From IMG/VR virus record IMGVR_UViG_3300034104_002622, positions 1-64,000 of that record: a DNA stretch of 64,000 bases, one strand, 5' to 3'. This document shows, in pieces, positions 45,186-52,748 of the stretch. The DNA comes from a virus. Made by a program: the position numbers and the translations under genes. Below the pieces are notes generated by a model. It was not told the origin of the DNA. It worked only from the letters and a program-made list of their open reading frames with translations, and made no database searches. The stretch's first letter is position 1. Each line of letters begins with the position of its first letter.

Positions 45186-45776
45186 TTACTTAATGAAAAC
45201 TGAAGCGCATTCTGAATAAGCTGCGACTACGAGTGGTTCTTTCCCATAGGGAGTGTTTCTGGCTTTTTCCATCTTGGCATTTAGATCCTCTAAGGATTTT
45301 TGGATCTTAAAGGATTCGATGATTTTGTCCATCATTCCGTCACTTTTTTGCGAGGTGGCTTTACTTTGATCAGAATTGTCCTTTCCGTGCGTTTCCGTAG
45401 CGTCTGCGTCTTTGGTGTCATCAATGCAGAACAAGCCGTTCAGGGCGTATTTACGGGCGTAGGAGGAGCAAGCGCCCGTCACTTGAGCGTCATCCATACC
45501 TTTTTTGCTTTCAGCTTCACGAGCAAATGCTGTGGTGGAGATGCTTTCTCCTGCATGAGTGAATGTTGCTGTAGCTTTTACGTAAACACGCCCACCAACT
45601 TCAACAATTTCATCGCTGATGGTTAGGATTGCGTCCACTGCATGAAGAAATGGCTTGAGGGCTTCAAGAATTCCCTCTGCGGATCTGTATTTGTAATTTC
45701 CAAATTTGTTCTCAAGGTTTTTTGGAGCGTTGAGGTCAACTTGGATTGTTCTTAGTTTGTCTGCTGCTTTTTGCAT
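45186..45776 (-). CDS. erf: ERF-family single-strand annealing protein
   Basis: 196 aa. 'NKFGNYKYRSAEGILEALKP' and 'QVTGACSSYARKYALNGLFCIDD' are the diagnostic motifs of the ERF superfamily (P22 Erf). The protein anneals complementary single strands in phage recombination, probably with the PD-(D/E)XK nuclease at 47757-48599 and the small adjacent ssDNA-binding candidates. The C-terminal 60 residues form a charged tail. Confidence 0.93.
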   Translation of the reverse strand: MQKAADKLRTIQVDLNAPKNLENKFGNYKYRSAEGILEALKPFLHAVDAILTISDEIVEVGGRVYVKATATFTHAGESISTTAFAREAESKKGMDDAQVTGACSSYARKYALNGLFCIDDTKDADATETHGKDNSDQSKATSQKSDGMMDKIIESFKIQKSLEDLNAKMEKARNTPYGKEPLVVAAYSECASVFIK

Positions 45777-45793
45777 TTATTTATTTGTTTTGA

Positions 45794-45809
45794 TTTAGTT
45801 AAGGCTAAA
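45794..45809. repeat. 16-bp palindrome upstream of erf
   Basis: TTTAGTTAAGGCTAAA, 17 bp upstream of the ATG. An identical copy occurs inside the giant gene (29346-29361). Confidence 0.7.
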
Positions 45810-45815
45810 ATATAT

Positions 45816-45867
45816 TCGAACAGTTCGATACACTGAACGCTGCGCATCAGTGATCTTAGCTGTTATC
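45816..45867 (+). repeat. attC-like site A
   Basis: TCGAACAG...CTGTTATC outer boxes; inner stem GATaCACTGA with TCAGTGATC, where one A is unpaired. It overlaps the stop of the leftward gene 45856-46059. Confidence 0.6.
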
Positions 45868-46059
45868 CAAAGAAATCAGCAGTTTGGCGGCGCGTTCCAG
45901 TTCAGGATTGAGCCAGTCCCTCTTTTGCGGTAGATCCGTAAGGATGTTGCGAATCACATAGAGCGCATCCGCTAGGCGGTCAGCGGCTTCATTCGATGGG
46001 CGATAGACTCCCGAGCTATTGTCTCGGAGCCATTTGATTAGTTCAGCGTTTGATTTCAT
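45856..46059 (-). CDS. Small cassette-type protein, 'DLPQKRDWL' family
   Basis: 67 aa with 'EAADRLADALYVIRNILTDLPQKRDWLNPELERAAKLL'. The same 'DLPQKRDWL-P-LER-AK' core occurs in 52928-53203, so the two are paralogues. Its last codons lie within attC-like site A and its start follows site B. Function unknown. Confidence 0.65.
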   Translation of the reverse strand: MKSNAELIKWLRDNSSGVYRPSNEAADRLADALYVIRNILTDLPQKRDWLNPELERAAKLLISLDNS

Positions 46060-46072
46060 AATTTCGGAAGAT

Positions 46073-46163
46073 GGATAACAAGTTTGTAGAGGCGACGACG
46101 GGCAGCGTCCCCATTCAGGTTGGTAGTCCTTTCCCGTCGTCGCGCCTCACATCGGCGTTAGCG
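46073..46163 (+). repeat. attC-like site B
   Basis: GATAACAAG...GGCGTTAGCGG. Inner arms GAGGCGACGACGGG (46089-46102) and CCCGTCGTCGCGCCTC (46133-46148) pair with two extra bases on one arm. The 46115-46354 gene stops in its loop. Confidence 0.75.
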
Positions 46164-46354
46164 GAAGATTTCAGAATGGCTTCCAGTTTCCATTTAACGT
46201 GATAGAACCAGTCCTGACTGATCCGCCCTGAGAAGGTTGCCATGTCTCCATCGTCCTCAACGTCCGAGTAGTCCAACTCGTCAAGAATCCCGAAGATCGC
46301 TAACAAGTCATGCGAGGCAACCTCTACAACGTCTTTTGGTGGATTCTGGCTCAT
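46115..46354 (-). CDS. Small acidic cassette-type protein
   Basis: 79 aa, acidic ('ILDELDYSDVEDDGDMATFSG'). The start lies in the loop of attC-like site C and the C-terminus (ANADVRRDDG) is encoded by one arm of site B. No known family. Confidence 0.6.
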   Translation of the reverse strand: MSQNPPKDVVEVASHDLLAIFGILDELDYSDVEDDGDMATFSGRISQDWFYHVKWKLEAILKSSANADVRRDDGKGLPT

Positions 46355-46384
46355 GCGTTCGGTGCCTCCATATTTGCGTTAGGC
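46298..46384 (+). repeat. attC-like site C
   Basis: CGCTAACAAG...TTTGCGTTAGGC; inner arms GAGGCaACC (46314-46322) and GGTGCCTC (46361-46368) pair except for one extra A. GTTAGGC fits the integron R' consensus GTTRRRY exactly. Confidence 0.8.
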
Positions 46385-46641
46385 AGAATTAAATCTTCAC
46401 GTTCGCGCCAGAATGCCAGTTGTTCAGACCAATCGCCGGCAAACATCTCCAACGGATATATTTCGTCGTTTTTCCGGTGCAGTTCCCTCCATGAGGATTC
46501 AAAATCCTCAAGGGATTTGAGTTGCTCAAATATAAACTCGTCTAACGTCAAAGAATGCCGAACAAGACGTGAGACGCAATCCCCACTAGTCTCCTGTTGG
46601 GTTAGGGTTTTCTGCTTCGGTGGTGATTTATCGTTTGGCAT
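46351..46641 (-). CDS. Small cassette-type protein
   Basis: 96 aa, acidic: 'HSLTLDEFIFEQLKSLEDFESSWRELHRKNDEIYPLE'. It stops inside attC-like site C, overlapping the next start (ATGA). The other side has no attC-like site, so it marks an edge of the first cluster. Confidence 0.6.
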   Translation of the reverse strand: MPNDKSPPKQKTLTQQETSGDCVSRLVRHSLTLDEFIFEQLKSLEDFESSWRELHRKNDEIYPLEMFAGDWSEQLAFWREREDLILPNANMEAPNA

Positions 46642-46903
46642 GGTCTTGGGGTATAAGTGGTGGGGATGCGTCTACATTGACGTTCGTAGGTGAGAATTGC
46701 AGTTCATCCAGCATATCGCTTGGATTGTTATTTCCGTTTGCCATCGCTTCAATCCATCGCGCTGGGTCAATCGTTGCGGTGTGCTTCCATCCTTTATCTA
46801 AAAGTTTTGCTTCTACTTCTTGAAGCTCTTGGTCTGAGTAACATTTTATCATTCCATCAAGAGCGTAAATAAAAAGCATTCGATCTAATCTAATTGTTTT
46901 CAT
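46628..46903 (-). CDS. Hypothetical protein
   Basis: 91 aa from ATG 46903; the longer frame overlaps the upstream gene. Contains 'YSDQELQEVEAKLLDKGWKHTATIDPARWIEAMANG'. Unknown. Confidence 0.55.
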   Translation of the reverse strand: MKTIRLDRMLFIYALDGMIKCYSDQELQEVEAKLLDKGWKHTATIDPARWIEAMANGNNNPSDMLDELQFSPTNVNVDASPPLIPQDHAKR

Positions 46904-47144
46904 GTGTTTTGGGTTTTGCTGGTAAAACATTAAATATTTCAACTACTGGCTTTCCTGTCTCTGGATGACTAATCATTTTAAACTCAACATCAAATTTTTT
47001 GATGCGTTCTCTAAAGTTATAAGCCATGTCAAAATCTGGAAACTCAACGTAAAGGTTAGAGTCGCGTTGGCTTACTTCTTCTTCAAGTCCAGAGTCTTCT
47101 AAAGCTCGCTGAAGGTAATAAGGTAAGTATTGGATGACACTCAT
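46890..47144 (-). CDS. Hypothetical protein
   Basis: 84 aa, 'YYLQRALEDSGLEEEVSQRDSNLYVEFPDFDMAYNF' then a beta-rich segment with 'ETGKPVVEI'. The shape resembles a small alpha/beta phage protein. Unknown. Confidence 0.55.
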   Translation of the reverse strand: MSVIQYLPYYLQRALEDSGLEEEVSQRDSNLYVEFPDFDMAYNFRERIKKFDVEFKMISHPETGKPVVEIFNVLPAKPKTHENN

Positions 47145-47494
47145 TTTTTAAGTTGTTTTAGGTTTTCGATGAATTGCGCTGCTTCTGTTGCTGTTACCGT
47201 AATGTTAGAGCCGGGGTCGATAGTTGTTTGTGCTCCTCCTGTCCAAGAGTTGCCTATTCGTTTAGCTGGAGAAGGCATAGACATTATCTTCCAATGGACA
47301 ACTGAGCATTCTGATACTTTCCATGAATAGGGATTACCAGCTTGCCATTCATGATAGATGGCTGATGCCGACTGTTTAAGTGACCATTCAACCACTTTAT
47401 TTTCTTTAAGTAGTTCTTGGGTGTAACGCATAGCATTTAGCCAAAGCTTCTGCTTGGCTACTTGATGCAGCGATTCGATTAGATTCACACTCAT
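47141..47494 (-). CDS. Hypothetical protein
   Basis: 117 aa from ATG 47494, preceded by hairpin 47510-47524 and GAGG. Trp-rich centre ('EWQAGNPYSWKVSECSVVHWKI'). Overlaps the next gene by 4 bp. No family recognised. Confidence 0.55.
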   Translation of the reverse strand: MSVNLIESLHQVAKQKLWLNAMRYTQELLKENKVVEWSLKQSASAIYHEWQAGNPYSWKVSECSVVHWKIMSMPSPAKRIGNSWTGGAQTTIDPGSNITVTATEAAQFIENLKQLKK

Positions 47495-47499
47495 GACAA

Positions 47500-47754
47500 T
47501 CAATCCTCTAGCCCCGAAGGGGCTTTGCGCGCTATTAGCATTGCGTCGGCGATTGAGTATGCTCCTTTGGCAACGTCGCAATTCCAGTTGTAAGACATTG
47601 CGGCTCTTCCGGACGCTACCATGATGGCAATAGCGATATTTTCACTTTGCATGGCTTGCCCAGCGAACCAGTCGCGCAGACTCATGCCGCGTAATGCGTC
47701 GTCTCTTTCGTGCATCGGGAACGCTTGCCCGCCGTTGTCTTGTGGTGTGTTCAT
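47500..47754 (-). CDS. Conserved small phage protein ('AFP...SLRDWFAGQA')
   Basis: 84 aa. 'NGGQAFPMHERD', 'GMSLRDWFAGQAM' and 'AYSIADAMLIAR' match a protein family common in phages and prophages of many hosts. Role unknown. The last codons form hairpin 47510-47524. Confidence 0.8.
   Translation of the reverse strand: MNTPQDNGGQAFPMHERDDALRGMSLRDWFAGQAMQSENIAIAIMVASGRAAMSYNWNCDVAKGAYSIADAMLIARKAPSGLED
47510..47524 (-). repeat. Dispersed TTC-loop hairpin, copy 2
   Basis: Minus strand AGCCCC-TTC-GGGGCT, then AGAGG, at the end of one gene and 16 bp before the next ATG. Confidence 0.75.
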
Positions 47755-47756
47755 TT

Positions 47757-48599
47757 TTATTTTGATTCACGTTTGTATTGTTCGCAAACATCTTTGAATC
47801 CACAGAATGAATTGCAGAATGTTTTTTCACCTTTGCGAATTTCTACTGTTTGATTTGGTTTTTTGAGTTCTTCTGCTTCTGATAGCGTGTCGCATAGTTT
47901 TGAAGCTCGCTTGGCTCCGGGCGACATGATTGCGTAAACTGATGGCTTTTCCCATTGCTCTTCTGCTGTGCATGGGCGTGGTGAGCCATTATAAGCCTTC
48001 CAGTGGTCTTCTACGGTCTCTTTAATTAGCTTGGCTGCGAAGTCTTGATCATAGGGTTCTACGTAGATAGCAAAGGGTGTTTGCGGATACGTGGGGTCGA
48101 AGGTTGAGCGCATGTAGGACCAATCACGTTGAAGGTAAACAATTGAAACGTGTTCTACTTCATATCCATTTTTTTCTGCTAACCATCCATTGATTTGAAT
48201 TTGTTGGCGATGTTCTGGTTTCATTTTTTCCTGAAAACCAGCAGTGTTTTTGTAGTCGAACACTGTTTTATTTTCGTAGAAGTCTATTTGTCCTGAAATT
48301 GCAATGGTCTCTCCAAGATATGGATACTCATAGTGAAGTCGTTCTTCTGCTACTTCTCCGTTTTCAGTATCTACGTTATCTTCTAGGATGGAATGAATAG
48401 CTGTTCCCATCAAAGCATGGAACATAGTGTAGGGATTTTCTTGCTTTTCGTGGTTCTTTGCCAGCCATGTGCGTTGCGGAGGAGAGATTAACTGCGTGGT
48501 TGAAAATAAAGACTTTCCTTTTTCATACTTGTCTTTTGACAAAGCGCGAATGAACGGGCTAGGAAAGCTTTTGAGGTAGGATGCTGGTGTTTGTTTCAT
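47757..48599 (-). CDS. PD-(D/E)XK exonuclease, Cas4/RecB-like, with Cys cluster
   Basis: 280 aa. 'MGTAIHSILED' (motif with His), 'ISGQIDFYENKTVFDYKNT' (D...DxK core) and 'HRQQIQINGWL' follow the RecB/Cas4 nuclease order. The C-terminal 'FCNSFCGFKDVCEQYK' supplies Cys residues like the 4Fe-4S ligands of Cas4 and AddB. It probably generates single strands for the ERF annealing protein, forming a two-component recombination system. Confidence 0.85.
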   Translation of the reverse strand: MKQTPASYLKSFPSPFIRALSKDKYEKGKSLFSTTQLISPPQRTWLAKNHEKQENPYTMFHALMGTAIHSILEDNVDTENGEVAEERLHYEYPYLGETIAISGQIDFYENKTVFDYKNTAGFQEKMKPEHRQQIQINGWLAEKNGYEVEHVSIVYLQRDWSYMRSTFDPTYPQTPFAIYVEPYDQDFAAKLIKETVEDHWKAYNGSPRPCTAEEQWEKPSVYAIMSPGAKRASKLCDTLSEAEELKKPNQTVEIRKGEKTFCNSFCGFKDVCEQYKRESK

Positions 48600-48796
48600 T
48601 GTTCGATAATAGTGTATTCGTTTTTTTCGAGCAGGAATCCCGGTAATGGACCGATGAAGATCAATTCTCTTTCTTTCCAGTCAGGAATATTCATTGCGTA
48701 GACTGCCGTATAAATTTTTTGTGGATCAAGCTCTAAGTCAGTTCCTAAGAGCTTGTAAGCTTTGTCTGGTTTTACTTTGAATTTTTTGGATCTCAT
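48596..48796 (-). CDS. Hypothetical protein
   Basis: 66 aa, beta-rich ('FKVKPDKAYKLLGTDLELDPQKIYTAVYA'). Overlaps the nuclease start by 4 bp. Function unknown. Confidence 0.6.
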   Translation of the reverse strand: MRSKKFKVKPDKAYKLLGTDLELDPQKIYTAVYAMNIPDWKERELIFIGPLPGFLLEKNEYTIIEQ

Positions 48797-48800
48797 TTAT

Positions 48801-49049
48801 TTAATCTTGAGCTTCTATAATTACGTTCCAGATTGAGTCAGGTATCATATCTCTAACTGCTGTGTCTGCGTATCTTGCTAGATTTCCAGCTTCTTTCCAC
48901 TTTTTTGATTTGTAAAAAAAAAGGATTTTTCTTAGGATTTTTCTGTCTTCTGTATACATTTTTCTTATGCTTTGATCTTCATCATGCTCAGCTTGGTGAT
49001 TTTTAATGATGTGCTTAAAAAGTTTGATTGCGTTTTCATCTATTGTCAT
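48801..49049 (-). CDS. Hypothetical helical protein
   Basis: 82 aa, Lys/Glu/Ile-rich and helical: 'AIKLFKHIIKNHQAEHDEDQSIRK'. A palindrome copy lies 17 bp upstream of its ATG. Family not recognised. Confidence 0.55.
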   Translation of the reverse strand: MTIDENAIKLFKHIIKNHQAEHDEDQSIRKMYTEDRKILRKILFFYKSKKWKEAGNLARYADTAVRDMIPDSIWNVIIEAQD

Positions 49050-49066
49050 TTTGAATTCTTTTTTTA

Positions 49067-49081
49067 TTTAGTCAGGCTAAA
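49067..49081. repeat. 15-bp variant of the interspersed palindrome
   Basis: TTTAGTCAGGCTAAA, lacking one central base, between two leftward genes and 17 bp from an ATG. Confidence 0.6.
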
Positions 49082-49083
49082 TT

Positions 49084-49284
49084 TTAATCGAGCACACTGC
49101 GTCCACATAGCATTATAATGGTGTAATATGGCGGGAAATCATCTCCTGCACACATTTCTATTCCCTTCAGCAACCCAAATTCAATGCAATTTGCGTTGAT
49201 GCTGTTTTTTCTGAATCCTGAATTTTTAATCAGTTTTTCCAGTTTGTTTTTTATTTCTTCTTCTGTCGGTATGTTTTTATTCAT
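49084..49284 (-). CDS. Hypothetical protein
   Basis: 66 aa beginning 'MNKNIPTEEEIKNKLEKLIKNSGFRKNSINANCIEFG'. It diverges from the rightward island that starts at 49332; the 47-bp gap must hold both start signals. Unknown. Confidence 0.5.
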   Translation of the reverse strand: MNKNIPTEEEIKNKLEKLIKNSGFRKNSINANCIEFGLLKGIEMCAGDDFPPYYTIIMLCGRSVLD

Positions 49285-49297
49285 TGTGATTTTAGCG

Positions 49298-49326
49298 TTG
49301 ACAAATTTTTTGATTGCTTTAGGTAG
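49298..49326 (+). promoter_or_regulatory. Possible promoter of the rightward island
   Basis: A perfect TTGACA (49298-49303) is followed by 17 bp and a poor -10 (AGGTAG), then the ATG at 49332. The -10 is weak, so this is a tentative call. Confidence 0.25.
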
Positions 49327-49331
49327 CGCTC

Positions 49332-49574
49332 ATGGAAAAGAGATTCAAGAAAGTAATCACTAACCCTGCGACTGGTCGCAAGAAAACTGTGAAGTTTGGA
49401 CAGGCTGGCAAGGCTGCTGACGGTGGGGATCGCATCAGGCCGGGAACTTCTAAGGGTGACGCTTATTGCGCTCGCTCTGCTAAGATTAAAGGTGATTGGA
49501 AGTCCAATCCTAATTCGCCTAACAACCTTTCACGCCGGAAATGGAAGTGCAAAGGCAGCAAGTCTATGAAGTAA
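49332..49574 (+). CDS. Small basic protein with 'KGDAYCARS' motif
   Basis: 80 aa, strongly basic: 'NPATGRKKTVKFGQAGKAADGGDRIRPGTSKGDAYCARS...SPNNLSRRKWKCKG'. Small basic proteins of this type are recurrent in marine and freshwater phages. It opens a rightward island within the leftward block. It may bind DNA or be packaged; no function is known to me. Confidence 0.65.
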   Translation: MEKRFKKVITNPATGRKKTVKFGQAGKAADGGDRIRPGTSKGDAYCARSAKIKGDWKSNPNSPNNLSRRKWKCKGSKSMK

Positions 49575-49600
49575 TTGCTTTCTGAATCAGAAACAGCTTT

Positions 49601-49777
49601 ATGAAAAAAAAATCTACTGTCAACTCTTCTGGTAACTACACAAAGCCTACCATGAGAAAAGCCTTGTTTAATCGCATTAAAGCTGGCACGAAAGGCGGTG
49701 ATCCCGGCGAGTGGAGCGCCAGAAAAGCTCAGCTTTTAGCTTCTGAGTATAAGAAAAAAGGCGGAGGCTACAAATAA
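49601..49777 (+). CDS. 58-aa basic protein, DUF5872-like
   Basis: 'KALFNRIKAGTKGGDPGEWSARKAQLLASEYKKKGGGYK' style C-terminus matches a short motif family (K-AG-KGG-PG-WSARK-QLLA-EY) seen in phages and large viruses; I recall it as DUF5872. Basic, with no Cys. Likely DNA-associated and possibly in the virion. Confidence 0.65.
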   Translation: MKKKSTVNSSGNYTKPTMRKALFNRIKAGTKGGDPGEWSARKAQLLASEYKKKGGGYK

Positions 49778-49810
49778 CAACTCTCATTAAACGTAAACTA
49801 AAATAAAAAT

Positions 49811-49972
49811 ATGAAAGCAAAACCAAAGAAAGCAATGGTGTCTCCTAAGTCTAAAAAAGCAATGTCCAAGCCAATGTTAAAAGCAGCGGCTTCGAAAAAG
49901 ATGGCCAAGAAAATGCCTAAGAGTATGGCAATGGGCATGAAGATGGGAATGCCTAGCAATATGGGATATTAA
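49811..49972 (+). CDS. 53-aa Lys/Met-rich protein
   Basis: Composed largely of Lys, Met, Ala, Ser and Gly ('KPMLKAAASKKMAKKM', 'MAMGMKMGMPSNMGY'). Its histone-tail-like composition suggests DNA or polyanion binding. A/C-rich leader, with island genes on both sides. No family recognised. Confidence 0.55.
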   Translation: MKAKPKKAMVSPKSKKAMSKPMLKAAASKKMAKKMPKSMAMGMKMGMPSNMGY

Positions 49973-49987
49973 TCCTATTTTGATTGA

Positions 49988-50218
49988 ATGAAAGCACCTC
50001 AACAATCCTTGAAAGATTGGACAGCCCAAAAATGGCGAACCTCTGATGGTAAGCCAAGCAAGGGCAAAAAGAGGTATTTGCCTGATTCTGCGTGGAAGTC
50101 TTTGACGGCTTCTGAAAAGGCTTCCACGAATCGGGCAAAGGCTAAGGGTAATGCTCAAGGCAAGCAGTTTGTTAAGCAACCTAAGTCGATAGCTAGAAAA
50201 ACATCAGCACACAGATGA
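49988..50218 (+). CDS. 76-aa basic protein of a widespread phage family
   Basis: 'LKDWTAQKWRTSDGKPSKGKKRYLPDSAWKSL', then 'NRAKAKGNAQGKQFVKQP'. This 'W....WRTSDGKPS..GKRYLP' pattern is found in many aquatic phages and some giant viruses, function unknown. It overlaps the next start by 4 bp. It may act with the other basic island proteins in genome packaging. Confidence 0.7.
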   Translation: MKAPQQSLKDWTAQKWRTSDGKPSKGKKRYLPDSAWKSLTASEKASTNRAKAKGNAQGKQFVKQPKSIARKTSAHR

Positions 50219-50847
50219 GAAACGCCAACCTACCAAAGTGTCGAGTTTACGTCCGTTGTGATGCCTTTGGTGGCAGTGAGACAGAGTTTGAACCTGCGTG
50301 GTTAGTCAGCGTCCGAGCGATGCGTAATCGTCCATTTTGTTTTCAAGTTTGGGTAGATAAATACGCTGCTTGCTTTGACAAGATTCCGCCACAGTGCATC
50401 TACCATTACGAGCCGGATGGGAATCAAGCTAACTTACCGCTTCACAAGGTGCAAATGTGGGAGTGTTTATCTGGCAGCATTGAAGTCTGGCAGAAGAGTC
50501 AGCTTTGCGATGTGCCGATGCTTGTCAACATGGGTAAGGGTTTTGCTCCGATGACTGGGCATTACTGGTTTACGATTGATTTTTTACCCGAACATCAATG
50601 TGCAGGAATACTGGACATTGGTGACGTTGAGTTGCTGGAAGAGCACAAAGAGGGAAACGTGGTAAAGTTGTCGAACGGACAGATTGCCATCTACCCAAAT
50701 AATAGGCTTAAATGGTTGCCTATAAGCCTTGTGAAAGAAGGCGCGGCAGAACGCATCCCTAGCTGGGAGGTTGCCACAAACGAGCAATGGGACGACTGGT
50801 GGCAAGACTCATCAGAAATCCTCGGAGACTCCAAGTGGGCTTACTAA
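50215..50847 (+). CDS. Hypothetical protein, last of rightward island
   Basis: 210 aa, Trp/Cys-containing: 'LPKCRVYVRCDAFGGSETEFEPAWLVSVRAMRNRPFCFQVWV'. The N-terminal 110 residues look like a compact beta-rich domain; the C-terminal part ends 'DDWWQDSSEILGDSKWAY'. It is convergent with the HTH gene and overlaps it by 89 bp. Unknown. Confidence 0.6.
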   Translation: MRNANLPKCRVYVRCDAFGGSETEFEPAWLVSVRAMRNRPFCFQVWVDKYAACFDKIPPQCIYHYEPDGNQANLPLHKVQMWECLSGSIEVWQKSQLCDVPMLVNMGKGFAPMTGHYWFTIDFLPEHQCAGILDIGDVELLEEHKEGNVVKLSNGQIAIYPNNRLKWLPISLVKEGAAERIPSWEVATNEQWDDWWQDSSEILGDSKWAY

Positions 50848-51043
50848 TATTTAATTGTTTAGCTTTAATTTGTAGGTCTTTTGTTGTTTTTTCCATGTGC
50901 TCAAGAAGAATGTCTTGCATCCAATATGGAGGACAGCGTCTTCCTGACCTCCAATCGTAAGCTGTTGGCATAGAGCATCCAATTTTTTCAGCAATTTGCT
51001 TAGCTGTGTATTTTGATATTTTTTGTTTGAATGTTTTTTTCAT
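50759..51043 (-). CDS. Small helix-turn-helix protein (Cro/XRE-like)
   Basis: 94 aa. 'AKQIAEKIGCSMPTAYDWRSGRRCPPYWM' is a helix-turn-helix of the YdaS/Cro kind, followed by a helical dimerisation segment. The frame runs into the opposite gene; the C-terminal 25 residues may be chance read-through, so the real end may differ in related phages. A transcriptional regulator is the likely role. Confidence 0.6.
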   Translation of the reverse strand: MKKTFKQKISKYTAKQIAEKIGCSMPTAYDWRSGRRCPPYWMQDILLEHMEKTTKDLQIKAKQLNISKPTWSLRGFLMSLATSRPIARLWQPPS

Positions 51044-51051
51044 GTTTTTAA

Positions 51052-52221
51052 TTACAGGTCAATTTCCAAATGAATGCTCCATGCTTTAACAAGTTCGTTC
51101 ATTAGAAATTGCTCAAAACGTCTTGATTCGTCTGAATAGCCAATTGTATGACAATGCTCTTCTAGCAGCGTGGTAATCAAAAAAAACAATCCTTGGTCAA
51201 AAGAACGTTCTGTTAAGTGGATAATTTCTGAATGAACAAAAGCGATGTTTAAGTTATCTTCATTTGAGATATATTTGATTTTTGCTTTTACGTCGTATCC
51301 CATTTTTGCCAAAAACTCTTTAGCCTTGGCTAACATCCGTTCGTGGCGCTCAGGCATTTCAATTTGATTGAACTCAGCGTCAGGCAATTGGCTGCGTATT
51401 TGGTGTTGGAGATTACTGATTAGTTTGGTGGGGGATTCTTCCCAGATTTCAGCTACAACTTCTTTCATTGTTACTCCCCACGTGCCGTAATATCCACGGT
51501 CAGCTTCCCAATTAGGTTTTTTCGCTGTAAATAAGTGTTTTAAGATAGACTTATTCGTTAGTTTTTCGATGCCTCTTTCAATAGACCGATAGACATCGTA
51601 GATATTAAAGATAGTGCGATCTTCTGTAAGTTTTACTTCATCTAGCAATTCGTAAGAATACATCGCTTCTTCGATGAAGCCTACCTTAACTCCACGATAA
51701 AATATTTCGCCATCTCCTTTGTAAATGTTGATTTTGTCGGAAGAGGCAATAGGGACGCGAGCACCTACGAAAATGTTTTCGTGATTGTCATAGCACTCTG
51801 CAAATTTTTTGTGAGTGATATAGATAGTGCTGTCTTGTATTGAAACTGGGTGGCGACCCCATTCTCCTCCTTCGTCTATTGTATTCGAAACAAGCTCACG
51901 GTAGGCTCCTTCTAGCTCCCACTGCTTTCCAAGTTCTGTTGTAAATCCAAGCTCACGATCATTGCAAGTAATTACATCAAATGTTTTTCCACGGAATTCT
52001 TTAGTTTCTTTTCCAAATTCATATATCCCATTGGGAGTGATGATGCTGACTGTTGCGTTTTCACGAATGAGAACAGCTAAGGCTAATTTCATTCCGGTTC
52101 CAAAGAAGCCAATTGGAGAATTATTATCTGGTTTAGCATTAATTCCCATAATACTCCAGCTTTCAGGGTGAAGAATGCCAGGAGTGGTAAGCATTATTGT
52201 ATTTGAACAATCTGTATTCAT
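51052..52221 (-). CDS. GHKL-type ATPase domain protein
   Basis: 389 aa. The N-terminal region carries 'FGTGMKLALAVLI' (residues about 39-51), 'YRELVSNTIDEGGEW' and related motifs of the Bergerat (HATPase) fold shared by Hsp90, MutL and MORC proteins. The C-terminal part ends in a region with 'LLEEHCHTIGYSDESR' (HExxH-like arrangement is absent). Phages carry such proteins with unknown roles, possibly DNA handling or defence evasion. It lies 8 bp downstream of the HTH gene's start in the same operon. Confidence 0.65.
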   Translation of the reverse strand: MNTDCSNTIMLTTPGILHPESWSIMGINAKPDNNSPIGFFGTGMKLALAVLIRENATVSIITPNGIYEFGKETKEFRGKTFDVITCNDRELGFTTELGKQWELEGAYRELVSNTIDEGGEWGRHPVSIQDSTIYITHKKFAECYDNHENIFVGARVPIASSDKINIYKGDGEIFYRGVKVGFIEEAMYSYELLDEVKLTEDRTIFNIYDVYRSIERGIEKLTNKSILKHLFTAKKPNWEADRGYYGTWGVTMKEVVAEIWEESPTKLISNLQHQIRSQLPDAEFNQIEMPERHERMLAKAKEFLAKMGYDVKAKIKYISNEDNLNIAFVHSEIIHLTERSFDQGLFFLITTLLEEHCHTIGYSDESRRFEQFLMNELVKAWSIHLEIDL

Positions 52222-52257
52222 TGTTTATTTGTTTATTTGTTGTTACAAATCAACCTC

Positions 52258-52272
52258 AAGCCCGAAGGGCTT
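52258..52272 (-). repeat. Dispersed TTC-loop hairpin, copy 3
   Basis: Minus strand AAGCCC-TTC-GGGCTT then GAGG, 33 bp before the GHKL gene's ATG. Confidence 0.75.
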
Positions 52273-52306
52273 TAAGTTTATTGATTTATGATTTATTTGT
52301 AATTGT

Positions 52307-52438
52307 TCAGTATCTCTTTGAGCAATTAGAGCAAACGCTCTGTCCGTGCTTTGTGAAGATCAAGGGTGTTTTGCAGTCGCGGCAAAAGCCGAAGAACTTG
52401 CAGGGTTTTCTGAGGTAGTAGCGTAGTTTGCATCTCAT
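52307..52438 (-). CDS. 43-aa zinc-ribbon protein, copy 1
   Basis: 'CKFFGFCRDCKTPLIFTKHG' and 'CSNCSKRY' give two C-x2-C knuckles. A paralogue of equal length lies at 56823-56954, and both are followed upstream by the same attC-like hairpin (sites D and M). Probably a small zinc-binding nucleic-acid or protein-binding unit. Confidence 0.7.
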   Translation of the reverse strand: MRCKLRYYLRKPCKFFGFCRDCKTPLIFTKHGQSVCSNCSKRY

Positions 52439-52454
52439 GGTGTTTGTTGTTGTT

Positions 52455-52505
52455 CAAACAGGTTGATGCACTGAACGCTTTGCGTCACCGATCTTGGCTG
52501 TTCGG
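52455..52505 (+). repeat. attC-like site D
   Basis: Near-identical in sequence to site M: AAACAGGTTGATGC...GCGTCACCGATCTTGGCTGTTCGG. The inner stem carries two mismatches. It covers the last codons of 52485-52712. Confidence 0.55.
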
Positions 52506-52712
52506 AATAAAAACTCGCATCCAGAATGCGACGGGCTGAGACGATGTTTGTCCGCGCCACCCGAATCTTTTGCTCCATGATCCTTTGTCCCACCAACCGT
52601 CAGCGCGGATGATGACTACTTGTTCACCGTCATTCGGCAATGTTGAATCGGCAGAAAAGATTTCCGAACAATTCGTGAGAGGCAACGCCTCGGAGTTTTC
52701 TTGTGTATTCAT
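52485..52712 (-). CDS. Small cassette-type protein, DUF551-like
   Basis: 75 aa. 'LPNDGEQVVIIRADGWWDKGSW...PVAFWMRVFIP' resembles the DUF551 phage proteins ('P-D-E-VL--...W-P'). Its first 15 residues (NTQENSEALPLTNCS) are encoded by attC-like site E and its last by site D. The N-terminus is shared with 53581-53835. Confidence 0.65.
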   Translation of the reverse strand: MNTQENSEALPLTNCSEIFSADSTLPNDGEQVVIIRADGWWDKGSWSKRFGWRGQTSSQPVAFWMRVFIPNSQDR

Positions 52713-52748
52713 AGTCGTTAAGGGCGTGCCTCCACAGAGGCGTTCGAC
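52664..52748 (+). repeat. attC-like site E
   Basis: CCGAACAATTCG...CAGAGGCGTTCGAC; arms GAGGCaACGCC (52679-52689) and GGCGTGCCTC (52723-52732) pair with one extra A. Nearly identical to site I. Confidence 0.8.
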
